DNA of 10,781 bases from an uncultured Bacilli bacterium (GTDB taxonomy: Bacteria > Bacillota_I > Bacilli_A > RF39 > UBA660), in assembly GCA_934162555.1 (NCBI GenBank), contig CAKPJE010000026.1, forward strand, positions 1 through 10,781, read 5' to 3'. Below the pieces are notes generated by a model, which had not been told where the DNA came from, made no database searches, and saw nothing but the letters and a program-made list of their open reading frames with translations. Shown in pieces: positions 1 to 6,451 of the stretch. A program made the translations under genes and the position numbers. Numbering within the stretch: the stretch's first letter is position 1; the number at the start of each line of letters is the position of its first letter.

Positions 1-466
1 GTTCTATTTTTGTTTTATCCTTAGTATCGCGACCGAATAAAATATAGCCTCCAATGTGATAATTATTTATGGGTTCAAGTTTTTCTTTTTCGGGTATTCT
101 TACTAATAGTAATTGACCAACTTTTTCTTCAATCTTCATATTTTTTAATTTTTCTAAGGCTTCTTTTTCATATTTTTTAAATAAACTATTATTTATAAAA
201 TTAAAGTTTGAAATTTTTTTTATTTTTTTAATTTCAATATTTTGTATATTCAAGAAGTTACTTAATTTTTTCTTATAAGATAATTCAATATTATCATTTA
301 AATTATAATTAAAATCATTATTTTTGTTAAATTTATAAATATAGCCATTATTTGTAAGTAGTGTAAATGAAGTAGAACCTATATTTATAATGTTTCCTTC
401 TATTTTTTGTTCTTTTATTAAAACAAGTGACAGCATACTGATTATTAATAATATTATTTTTTTCAT
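1..466 (-). CDS. Glycoside hydrolase family 3 (beta-N-acetylhexosaminidase type), N-terminal part, cut by window edge
   Basis: The 155 visible residues are the N-terminus of a probable exported family-3 glycoside hydrolase; in monoderms such enzymes remove N-acetylglucosamine from cell-wall fragments or glycans. Residues 1-18 are a hydrophobic, signal-peptide or membrane-anchor-like segment. Residues about 21-68 look like a small beta-rich domain I cannot name. The GH3 barrel begins near residue 105: KIEEKVGQLLLVRIP (111-125) matches the classic N-terminal GH3 motif, and HIGGYILFGRD (137-147) matches the IGGVILF-type strand. The catalytic and substrate-binding motifs lie beyond the edge, so activity cannot be judged. 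The ATG at 466 is preceded by AAAGGAGGC with a 4-base spacer, and the frame is open to base 1. It is transcribed away from the pilus cluster and is probably unrelated to it. GH3 membership is fairly sure; NagZ-type specificity is inference. Confidence 0.8.
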   Translation of the reverse strand, partial: MKKIILLIISMLSLVLIKEQKIEGNIINIGSTSFTLLTNNGYIYKFNKNNDFNYNLNDNIELSYKKKLSNFLNIQNIEIKKIKKISNFNFINNSLFKKYEKEALEKLKNMKIEEKVGQLLLVRIPEKEKLEPINNYHIGGYILFGRDTKDKTKIE

Positions 467-482
467 TAGTGCCTCCTTTATA

Positions 483-512
483 ATTATACTTTATTTATGT
501 TTAATTTGTAAA
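483..512 (-). promoter_or_regulatory. Promoter for the leftward GH3 gene
   Basis: On the minus strand a TTTACA -35 (512-507) and a perfect TATAAT -10 (488-483) are separated by 18 bases. The expected start near 476 falls inside the AAAGGAGGC ribosome binding site and leaves a leader of only about 10 bases that still holds GGAGG. It overlaps the divergent promoter of the gene at 532, so the two may interfere with each other. Confidence 0.55.
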
Positions 513-515
513 TAA

Positions 516-526
516 TATAATATAAT
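516..526 (+). promoter_or_regulatory. Overlapping TATAAT -10 boxes just upstream of the ATG at 532 (leaderless start)
   Basis: Two TATAAT hexamers overlap at 516-521 and 521-526. Initiation seven bases downstream would fall at 528 or 533, that is, at the start codon. No Shine-Dalgarno sequence lies between the boxes and the ATG. A -35 is poorly matched (TTTATG at 494-499). AT-rich DNA makes TATAAT by chance, but the lack of a ribosome binding site together with the position of the -10 argues for a leaderless mRNA. Confidence 0.45.
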
Positions 527-531
527 TTAAT

Positions 532-894
532 ATGAATAATGTTGATGAACAAATTAAAAGGTTAAATTTTGAGGATTTTTTATTAGTAGTTTTTATTTGT
601 TTGAGTATTTTAAATATTATTGGTGATAGTTATGAAAAAGAGTATTTGAAAACACGTAATGTATATTTTAAGGGAAGTGCGAATAAAATTTTTGATTTTA
701 CTTTGAGTATTACAATTATAATTTATTTATATTTTGTTGTTAGAAATTATTATTCTTATAAAGGCGTAACGGATGATAAAAAGGAATTATATAGTATAAA
801 ACTTTTTGGTAGTATTTTAATAATTGTTGGCGCGATTTGTTTATTTTATTTTCAGAAGAAACAAAATTCATTTATAGGTATTCCTGCTATATAG
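532..894 (+). CDS. Small three-helix membrane protein of unknown function
   Basis: I do not recognise this 120-residue protein. Hydrophobic segments lie at about residues 14-31, 55-71 and 88-107, with Lys/Arg-rich flanks (for example QKKQ after the last helix), so it is very likely an integral membrane protein. The loop between helices 1 and 2 (about 32-54) is charged and rich in Tyr and Lys. There are no catalytic motifs, and only two cysteines, both inside helices (23 and 103). The start is the only in-frame ATG near the front. It has no Shine-Dalgarno sequence; a -10 box sits immediately upstream, so it may be translated from a leaderless message. It diverges from the GH3 gene and is separated from the next rightward gene by 299 bases, so it is probably monocistronic. 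A link to the pilus cluster is not shown. Confidence 0.7.
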   Translation: MNNVDEQIKRLNFEDFLLVVFICLSILNIIGDSYEKEYLKTRNVYFKGSANKIFDFTLSITIIIYLYFVVRNYYSYKGVTDDKKELYSIKLFGSILIIVGAICLFYFQKKQNSFIGIPAI

Positions 895-902
895 ATTATT
901 GA

Positions 903-926
903 TATATGTTAATAAAATAACATATA
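903..926. repeat. Perfect 9-bp inverted repeat
   Basis: TATATGTTA (903-911) and TAACATATA (918-926) are exact inverted copies around a 6-base loop. It begins 9 bases after the stop of the gene ending at 894 and ends 9 bases before a -35 box. It lacks a clean T-tract and has little GC, so it is a weak terminator candidate for the upstream gene, or an operator-like palindrome for the promoter at 935-962. Confidence 0.5.
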
Positions 927-934
927 ATAATTTA

Positions 935-962
935 TAGACAAATGTAATTTTTTTGTTATAAT
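935..962 (+). promoter_or_regulatory. Sigma-A type promoter in the intergenic gap
   Basis: TAGACA (935-940), five of six matches to TTGACA, is followed after 16 bases by a perfect TATAAT (957-962). The expected start is about 969. No credible open reading frame with a ribosome binding site follows; a terminator-like hairpin lies 35-60 bases downstream of the start. Confidence 0.55.
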
Positions 963-968
963 TTATAT

Positions 969-1028
969 GTAATGCGATTCTGATATATTTGGTATGTCGG
1001 AGGAAAGAGAGGGCTTATGCTCTTTTTT
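969..1028 (+). ncRNA. Candidate small RNA or terminated leader (about 60 nt)
   Basis: The transcript expected from the promoter at 935-962 would start near 969 and end in the T-run at 1023-1028. It contains a GGAGGAAA tract (999-1006) that resembles a ribosome binding site and could be bound by ribosomes or pair with pyrimidine-rich RNA. I could not match it to a known riboswitch, SRP RNA, 6S RNA or tmRNA. It could instead be an attenuated leader of the gene at 1194, about 165 bases further on. This rests only on a promoter plus terminator arrangement. Confidence 0.35.
1004..1028 (+). terminator. Hairpin with T-run, probable rho-independent terminator
   Basis: AAAGAG (1004-1009) pairs with CTCTTT (1020-1025), leaving TTT after the stem. 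An alternative longer register pairs 1005-1014 with 1019-1028 around a TTAT loop, including three G-U pairs. The T-run 1023-1028 is partly inside the stem, so efficiency is uncertain. Confidence 0.45.
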
Positions 1029-1029
1029 C

Positions 1030-1160
1030 GTGGTTAATTTTATGATTGATGGTAATAAATATTAATAAGTACTATTTTTATTATTTGATATTGTACTAAA
1101 AATGAAAGTGAAATAAATTACTAATCAACATATATTTTTCTTTATTTTTTTTTTATTTTG
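1030..1160. other. AT-rich spacer without a recognisable gene
   Basis: I see no open reading frame with a ribosome binding site, no tRNA and no clear hairpin here. The stretch from about 1134 to 1158 is almost pure T, broken by a few A, C and G. Upstream of the -10 at 1164-1169 this could act as a bent or UP-like element, but it could equally be compositional. Confidence 0.4.
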
Positions 1161-1163
1161 TTG

Positions 1164-1169
1164 TATAAT
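1164..1169 (+). promoter_or_regulatory. -10 element of the promoter for the gene at 1194
   Basis: A perfect TATAAT lies 24 bases upstream of the GTG start. The -35 region is a T-run (TTTATT at 1141-1146) with a poor match. The expected start is A1176, giving an 18-base leader that contains the AGGTGAT ribosome binding site. Confidence 0.45.
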
Positions 1170-1182
1170 AATTTTAGAAAAT

Positions 1183-1189
1183 AGGTGAT
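1183..1189 (+). promoter_or_regulatory. Ribosome binding site AGGTGAT that fixes the GTG start at 1194
   Basis: AGGTGAT is complementary to the extreme 3' end of 16S rRNA. The in-frame GTG at 1185 lies inside it and cannot be the start; the in-frame GTG at 1194 is 4 bases downstream. The ATG at 1192 is in another frame and followed at once by TGA. Confidence 0.6.
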
Positions 1190-1193
1190 TAAT

Positions 1194-2702
1194 GTGATAG
1201 TTAGAAAACCATATGCATTTTTTATAAAACATTTTAGACTTTTTCATATTATCTTTTTGATATTTACTTTTATGATTATAGTAAGTAATATAGGTTTGTT
1301 TGAATTTTTTGATGATTATATAAATGCTAATCCTACTATAGTAAGTTCTTATATTACAGAAACAGCACATGCTAGTATTTTGTGGCCAATACTATTATTA
1401 GTTGGTTTATTTGTTGTAATGGGTGTATTAATATATAAGAAAAAAAGTATTAAATTATATATTGCTGAAATAATTACATATTCATTGTTATTAGTTTTGT
1501 TTATATATTCTAATAATTTAATGGTTCAAATGACTAAATATATAGTTGATATAAGAAAAATTAAAGCAGTTCATGATTTTTTATTTGCACTATGTTTAGT
1601 TCAACCAATTATGATGGCTTTACTCTTTACTCGTGCTACGGGGTTTGATATAAAAAGATTTGATTTTGCTAGTGATTATGCTAAATTACAAACTGAAGAA
1701 ACTGATAGAGAAGAAGTAGAATTAAATTTAGAATTTGACTATAATACTGTAAAAACTAAATTGAATAAATTTATGAGATATACAAAATACTTTTATTTGG
1801 AAAATAAAATACTATGCTTTGTTATTGTAATTTCTGTAATTGGTTTAATATTTGGGACAACTTATGCTTATGTAAAAAATAACGAATATGTTAATGTAAA
1901 AAATAATGTTGTTAATGCCTCAAAATATACTGTTACTTATGGTAAAGCTTATGTTGAAAATAGGAATATTAGTGGTGATTTAATAAATGGCGATAATTTT
2001 ATAATTTTGCAAGCTAATATTAAAATAAAGGGAATGAAAAAAAACACATTTAATACTTCTAACTTATTGCTATTTATAAATCAAAGTGCTTATACACCTT
2101 TAAAACAATACAATCAATATTTTACTGATTTTGGAAATGGTTATGATGATAGTGTGATAGAATCAAGTGGAGATTATTATTTTGTTTATCAAGTACCTTC
2201 AAATGTTTATTTGGATGATATAAAACTTGTTTATACAGATGTTGCTAAAAAATATGAAAAGAAACTTGAATATATTGATTTAAGAAATGATAATTTTAAA
2301 GGTTCTTATACTATAAATGAAGATGCCTTAATTAAAACTTCATTTATGGGAGATGTTAATTTAAAAATCAATGAATTTAGTGTAAAAGAAAAATTTTTGA
2401 ATCCATATATATTTAAAGCTTATAAAACTTATTATACAAGTAATTATTATGTAAGTCCTAGTATATCTGGTAATTATGATAAAAGTGTTATAAGATTTAT
2501 AAGTAATGATTGCAATTTTATAGAAAAATATGGTAGTATATATTATGATGATAATAAATCAGTAGTGCCTTTAAAGAAAATTGATCCTTTAAGAAATGAT
2601 GATTATTGTTATTTTGAAACTGATAAAAGAGTAATGAATGCTTCTAATATTTACTTAAAGTTGTCTGTTAGAGGAAATGTATATAAATATTATTTAAAAT
2701 AG
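1194..2702 (+). CDS. Five-helix membrane protein with a large extracellular beta domain (DUF4352-like), unknown function
   Basis: This protein of about 502 residues has four N-terminal transmembrane helices (about 16-33, 63-80, 90-105, 128-145), a charged cytoplasmic linker rich in Glu and Asp (about 150-200), a fifth helix (about 207-225) and some 275 outer residues. The part after the last helix (about 240-350) alternates beta-strand-like stretches, with 'NGDNFIILQANIKIKG' followed by 'NTFNTSNLLLFINQ'; this recalls the telokin-like DUF4352 fold, but it is pattern resemblance only. Only two cysteines lie in the outer part. I recognise no enzyme motif. The GTG start at 1194 is chosen because the upstream GTG lies within the ribosome binding site. 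It is 48 bases upstream of the surface-protein gene and points the same way, so it may be the first gene of the envelope/pilus operon. A sensor or assembly role is inference. Confidence 0.75.
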   Translation: MIVRKPYAFFIKHFRLFHIIFLIFTFMIIVSNIGLFEFFDDYINANPTIVSSYITETAHASILWPILLLVGLFVVMGVLIYKKKSIKLYIAEIITYSLLLVLFIYSNNLMVQMTKYIVDIRKIKAVHDFLFALCLVQPIMMALLFTRATGFDIKRFDFASDYAKLQTEETDREEVELNLEFDYNTVKTKLNKFMRYTKYFYLENKILCFVIVISVIGLIFGTTYAYVKNNEYVNVKNNVVNASKYTVTYGKAYVENRNISGDLINGDNFIILQANIKIKGMKKNTFNTSNLLLFINQSAYTPLKQYNQYFTDFGNGYDDSVIESSGDYYFVYQVPSNVYLDDIKLVYTDVAKKYEKKLEYIDLRNDNFKGSYTINEDALIKTSFMGDVNLKINEFSVKEKFLNPYIFKAYKTYYTSNYYVSPSISGNYDKSVIRFISNDCNFIEKYGSIYYDDNKSVVPLKKIDPLRNDDYCYFETDKRVMNASNIYLKLSVRGNVYKYYLK

Positions 2703-2704
2703 TA

Positions 2705-2733
2705 TTTTATTCTTTTAAATAATATGTTATAAT
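2705..2733 (+). promoter_or_regulatory. Possible extended -10 promoter before the gene at 2751
   Basis: TGTTATAAT (2725-2733) is a perfect extended -10; the -35 position (TTTTAT, 2705-2710) is weak. The start would fall near 2740, inside the AAGGAGG ribosome binding site (2737-2743), leaving about 11 bases of leader with only GAGG. It could drive the pilus operon separately from the gene at 1194, or be chance in AT-rich DNA. Confidence 0.35.
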
Positions 2734-2750
2734 GTTAAGGAGGAAATGGG

Positions 2751-3344
2751 ATGAAAAAATATTTGTTTATTCTACTTAGTCTAATTTTCTTACCCAATAT
2801 ATATGCTTGTGATTATTCTATAAAATCTGAACTTAAAAGTTTAGCAAATAATATTAATTTTGATTTAGAATATCAAATTATTAATGATAGTCCCACTTTT
2901 AAGATTTCAATTACAGGTATTAATAGTAAAGTATATGTAATAGATGAAAATGGTAATAAATATTATGAAGATACGGTTATCGATAATTTATCAGAAGGTA
3001 TGAAGTATAAATTTTATGTACGAGGTACAGTTTATGATTTTTGTGGTTTTGGTGACTTAAATACTAAAACTATTAATACTCCATTTTATAATAGATATTA
3101 TAATGATAAATTATGTGATAATCATAAAAATGATGATATATGTTATAGGTGGAATAATGTTAGTATGAGTTATGATGATTTTAAAAAGAAGATAAGTTCT
3201 TTAGAAATTGTTGAACCTATTGTTCCGGATGTGCCTGTTAAAAAATATGGTATTGCTAAATATATGGGATTGATTGTTGGTGGCATTTCGATTATACTTG
3301 GAGCATCTATTATGATTATGAAGAAAAAAAATATTGGTTTTTAA
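2751..3344 (+). CDS. Single-pass surface protein with signal peptide and C-terminal membrane anchor
   Basis: The 197-residue protein starts with a signal peptide (hydrophobic core 5-17, likely cleavage after A19). Cleavage would leave Cys20 at the N-terminus; IYAC is a poor lipobox, so lipidation is possible but not favoured. Residues about 35-110 look like an Ig or fibronectin-III type beta sandwich. Four cysteines (20, 98, 122, 131) could form two disulfides. A transmembrane helix at about 172-190 and the tail KKKNIGF place the body outside and the tail inside. There is no LPXTG sorting motif before the helix. The ATG has AAGGAGG with a 7-base spacer. The stop codon overlaps the ribosome binding site of the next gene, so the two are probably coupled. 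I do not recognise a named family; an accessory or anchor for the secreted protein that follows is inference. Confidence 0.75.
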   Translation: MKKYLFILLSLIFLPNIYACDYSIKSELKSLANNINFDLEYQIINDSPTFKISITGINSKVYVIDENGNKYYEDTVIDNLSEGMKYKFYVRGTVYDFCGFGDLNTKTINTPFYNRYYNDKLCDNHKNDDICYRWNNVSMSYDDFKKKISSLEIVEPIVPDVPVKKYGIAKYMGLIVGGISIILGASIMIMKKKNIGF

Positions 3345-3356
3345 GGAGTTGATATA

Positions 3357-5204
3357 ATGAAAAATAAGGCATTTTATATAATACTATGTATTTGTTTACT
3401 ATTTATTAATGTTAATGTAAAAGCTGAAGAAAAGAAAACTAAAGTTATAACTGTTAGATTTATTGTTGGTTGTGAAACTTCTGAAAGAGCTTATCAGGCT
3501 TTGATGAAAGCGGCGATTAGTACTAATGCTAATGGTCCAATTAAAACGGGAACAGAATATACTTTTGAATTACCAGCAGATTTTGATTTGAGCCAAATTC
3601 CTGGTTATAGAAAAACAGATAAAACTAATGAGGAAGATAAAAATGGTGAATTTAGTGATACCAGTGATAGTGAAGGATGCTCTCCTAAGGCTGTAAATAA
3701 GCTTGCTTGTTCTTTTGGATGTTTAGAGGGTGCGATTAATGCGGCAACTGATCATATAACTATTGATTTTGAAAATGCAACAACTACTGATTTATTTAAG
3801 GCTTTTAGTGGTGTTGGTAAATCAGTAGGGGCATATTGTATGGAAATATGTGTTGATAAGAAAAAGTTTATTGCACCAGAATCTAATACGATTTCTGTTA
3901 AACAAGGCGCTAAGTTTACTTGGGAAAATAGACTTGGTCATATTTTAACATTTATTGATGATGTAAGGACATGTTATACTTTATTTGATGCTGATAGTTG
4001 GCAGGGTGCATATGATGGAGATGTTAAAACTATCAATACTAATACGGCTATATTAAAAGTAAAAGAGTATAGTGCTTGTGGTGGTAGCTCATTCAATGGT
4101 AGTGAATGTGTAGTAGAACGATATAATATTGAAACTAAAACTTATGAAGTAGTTTCAATGTATCCTGTTCCTTCATGTAATTATGGCTATGAAAGAAAAA
4201 ATGGTGATACTTGTAAGATGACAGAAGCTTATAGACAGGAATTAATAAGAGGTAGAGTTGCTGCTGCTAAAGATATTAAGGGTAATTTAATTCCTGCTGC
4301 TGAATCATGTTATAAACATCAGAGTAAACCTATAGAAAAATGTGAAGAAGTATATGTAAGATATGATGATGAAATATATGGCCCACAACTTGAAAATAGT
4401 ACGGAACAGAAAAAGTTAGTTTCAAGCGGAGGATCTAAAATTCGTGAAAATTATGTTGAAAAAAATACCAATTTAGAGAATCCGACTGTTACCTATGATT
4501 GTCCTAATAGTGAAGCTGATTGCGCACAAAGTAGTCAGAGTGTAAATAATTTCTTAAAATTTAGAAGAATGAAATTTTATTCTGAATATCATTGGGATAC
4601 TATAGATGATTTCTTTAGTTGTGTTAATATCAATGGTGTATCCTATATAAGTTGTTTAATGGCTGAAGCTGTTGCACCTAATCGTTATTTAGTTATTGGT
4701 AAAAACTTCCCAGTTAATTTCAATTCTGTTACAGGACCACATGAAATAAAGATTGATTATAAATGTGATGATCCAAATAAAGAAACATATGCTGAGGATG
4801 CTGATGCTTGTTTATATAATGTAGAAGGTTGTAAAGAAGGTGTATGTGTTCCTAAATATGAAAATGGGGGCGGCAATAATGGTAATGGCGGCGTTGAAGT
4901 AATTTACCGTGTTGTTGATTTAAATAATCCTTTCCCAAATAGAGCACCTGGTTCTAATTGGAGTGGTAGTGAAGGCTTAATTACTAATAATCGTGGAGTT
5001 GAAGCAGATGGTGTTTATGGACTTTCTCCATATTATACAATTGAACTTGACCCTGCTAAAATAAAAGAAATAAGAAGAGATAATAAAGGTATTGATTATG
5101 GTACATTTGAAAACCTTTCTTGTACAAATGGTGAAAATTGTAAAAGTAGTTATATTGCTGAACTTGTTGGTAAAGGCTATTTAACAATAGATAGAGGAGC
5201 TTAG
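3357..5204 (+). CDS. Large cysteine-rich secreted protein with DLNNPFPNR C-terminal domain, unknown function
   Basis: The 615-residue protein has a signal peptide (core about 6-20, likely cleavage after A23) and no other clear membrane helix, sortase motif or C-terminal anchor, so it is exported and either released or held by partners. The mature part holds 23 cysteines spread along its length, many as close pairs (CSFGC, CMEIC), which suggests an extensively disulfide-bonded extracellular protein. A Gly/Asn linker (about 504-512) precedes a separate C-terminal domain opening with VVDLNNPFPNR (519-529) and ending near a CTNGENC segment. That motif seems familiar to me from uncharacterised proteins of uncultured Bacilli, but I cannot name a family. 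The start has AGGAG upstream overlapping the previous stop, and the last codons carry the ribosome binding site of the pseudopilin gene. Its place at the head of the pilus genes suggests an adhesin or pilus-associated surface protein; this is inference. Confidence 0.75.
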   Translation: MKNKAFYIILCICLLFINVNVKAEEKKTKVITVRFIVGCETSERAYQALMKAAISTNANGPIKTGTEYTFELPADFDLSQIPGYRKTDKTNEEDKNGEFSDTSDSEGCSPKAVNKLACSFGCLEGAINAATDHITIDFENATTTDLFKAFSGVGKSVGAYCMEICVDKKKFIAPESNTISVKQGAKFTWENRLGHILTFIDDVRTCYTLFDADSWQGAYDGDVKTINTNTAILKVKEYSACGGSSFNGSECVVERYNIETKTYEVVSMYPVPSCNYGYERKNGDTCKMTEAYRQELIRGRVAAAKDIKGNLIPAAESCYKHQSKPIEKCEEVYVRYDDEIYGPQLENSTEQKKLVSSGGSKIRENYVEKNTNLENPTVTYDCPNSEADCAQSSQSVNNFLKFRRMKFYSEYHWDTIDDFFSCVNINGVSYISCLMAEAVAPNRYLVIGKNFPVNFNSVTGPHEIKIDYKCDDPNKETYAEDADACLYNVEGCKEGVCVPKYENGGGNNGNGGVEVIYRVVDLNNPFPNRAPGSNWSGSEGLITNNRGVEADGVYGLSPYYTIELDPAKIKEIRRDNKGIDYGTFENLSCTNGENCKSSYIAELVGKGYLTIDRGA

Positions 5205-5205
5205 T

Positions 5206-5610
5206 ATGAAAGAAACGATATGGGCTTGGTTTGTTCTTGTTGTAGGAATTGTTTGCTTGGCAGCAGTATTCTTCTTCCAAAGAATAGTTAATACATCAGA
5301 ACATAATTATTATATATTAAAAGAAGTTACAGAAGCAGCCATGTGGGATTCTATTGATTTAGGTTATTATAGAAAAACTGAAGGAAAAGTAAAAATAATA
5401 GAAGAAAAATTTGTTGATAGTTTTATTAGAAGATTTGCGCAAACTGCTAATCTTTCAAGAAAATATTTAATACAGATTTATGATGTCAATGAGGTACCAC
5501 CTAAAGTAAGTATCAAGGTTTCTAGTGTAGAATCTGGTACAGTTATTAATGATGTGTATAATTTTGACATTGTGAATAAATTAGATGCGATATTTGAAAC
5601 GCCATATTAA
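5206..5610 (+). CDS. Pseudopilin-like protein (TadE/minor-pilin-like)
   Basis: The 134-residue protein has a very short charged N-terminus (MKET), one hydrophobic helix (about 5-25) and a soluble outer domain of about 100 residues with a helix (about 35-50) followed by strand-like segments. That layout is typical of type IV pilins and TadE-like pseudopilins. No canonical prepilin cleavage site is evident; residue 6 is Trp where two sibling proteins have Gly. Unlike the other two pseudopilins in this window it has no cysteine pair in the outer domain and does not align with them beyond the N-terminus. The ATG lies one base after the previous stop; its ribosome binding site GAGGAGC is inside the preceding gene, implying translational coupling. 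Standing directly before CpaB, it could be a tip or initiation subunit, which is inference. Confidence 0.65.
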   Translation: MKETIWAWFVLVVGIVCLAAVFFFQRIVNTSEHNYYILKEVTEAAMWDSIDLGYYRKTEGKVKIIEEKFVDSFIRRFAQTANLSRKYLIQIYDVNEVPPKVSIKVSSVESGTVINDVYNFDIVNKLDAIFETPY

Positions 5611-5621
5611 AGGAGGATTTT

Positions 5622-6446
5622 ATGAATATTTTAGTTTCAATTAAAAGATTTTTTACCAATAAAAATGTAGTTACTGTTATTGGTATAGTCTTAATTATTT
5701 TCTTGCTTTATTGGGGATATAATAAAGCAATACAAACACAGGTTTCACCTGTAACTGGTATCCCAATTGCTAAAGAAAAGATTTTACCTGGTACATTAAT
5801 TACTAATGATATGATTGATGTAATTTCTGTTGCACCGGTTGTATTACAAAAAGGTGATGTTTATACAAGTAAAAGTCAAATTGTTGGTAGCAATAAAAAA
5901 ATGTATTCAAATTATGATACAGCTATTCCAAAAGGAAGTATGTTCTATAAGAGTGCTGTTATTACAGAAGACCAATTACCTAATTCAGCTTTAATAGGTT
6001 TGAATAGTGATGAAGTATTATATAATTTACCAGTTAATATAAGAACTACATTTGGTAATATTATAATGCCAGATTCTTATATTGATATTTATTTAAAAGC
6101 TACTGAAACAAATAAAGTTACAAGTGAGAAAGAAGTTATTTATGGTAAGTTTATTGAAAATATTAAAGTACTTGCTGTAAAAGATGCAAATGGTAATGAT
6201 GTTTTTGCTAATAGCGAAGATAAAAAATCACCTGCTATGATGTTATTTGGTTTACAACCTAGCATTAATATTCTTTTAAATAAAGCTAGTTATTTAACAC
6301 AATATGCTGTTGAAATAGTACCTGTACCACATGGCGCTGATGCACAAATAGTTGGTGATAAAAAAGTTTCATCTGAATATTTGAGAGAATTTATTAGTTC
6401 TAAATCTGTTGAATTACCAGAAAACGATGTTCCAGAAGAAGGGTGA
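5622..6446 (+). CDS. cpaB: Flp pilus assembly protein CpaB/RcpC, SAF domain
   Basis: This 274-residue protein matches CpaB/RcpC. It has an N-terminal helix (about 17-32), then a SAF (antifreeze-like, beta-clip) domain at about 45-112 that includes AKEKILPGTLITNDMI and a later AIPKGSMFYKSAV segment, then an RcpC-type region (about 125-235) with IMPDSYIDIYLKA and a final VEIVPVPHG strand. In Gram-negative Tad systems CpaB sits in the periplasm next to the secretin. Monoderm Tad loci keep it without a secretin, where it may organise the pilus outside the membrane, perhaps through wall contact. The ATG has AAAGGAGG with a 7-base spacer. Its stop overlaps the ribosome binding site of the ATPase gene. 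Family assignment is confident; role in this cell is inference. Confidence 0.85.
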   Translation: MNILVSIKRFFTNKNVVTVIGIVLIIFLLYWGYNKAIQTQVSPVTGIPIAKEKILPGTLITNDMIDVISVAPVVLQKGDVYTSKSQIVGSNKKMYSNYDTAIPKGSMFYKSAVITEDQLPNSALIGLNSDEVLYNLPVNIRTTFGNIIMPDSYIDIYLKATETNKVTSEKEVIYGKFIENIKVLAVKDANGNDVFANSEDKKSPAMMLFGLQPSINILLNKASYLTQYAVEIVPVPHGADAQIVGDKKVSSEYLREFISSKSVELPENDVPEEG

Positions 6447-6451
6447 TGTAA

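Noticed and set aside
994..1065. Short rightward frame of 23 codons (starts MSEEREG) inside the candidate small RNA
   Set aside because: No ribosome binding site before its ATG, and it runs through the terminator-like hairpin; a small peptide cannot be excluded but is not supported.
1185..1193. Upstream GTG start for the gene beginning at 1194
   Set aside because: This GTG is part of the AGGTGAT ribosome binding site, so initiation there is unlikely.
1125..1370. Leftward open frame of 81 codons
   Set aside because: It lies mostly across the start of the real rightward membrane-protein gene, has a low-complexity Ile/Lys/Tyr composition and no ribosome binding site.
2787..2812. Lipoprotein signal at Cys20 of the 197-residue surface protein
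   Set aside because: IYAC has Tyr at the -2 position and the protein already has a C-terminal membrane anchor; the cysteine is more likely part of a disulfide.
5056..5280. Leftward open frame of 74 codons
   Set aside because: Shadow of the end of the secreted-protein gene and the start of the pseudopilin gene; low-complexity Tyr/Leu/Asn sequence.
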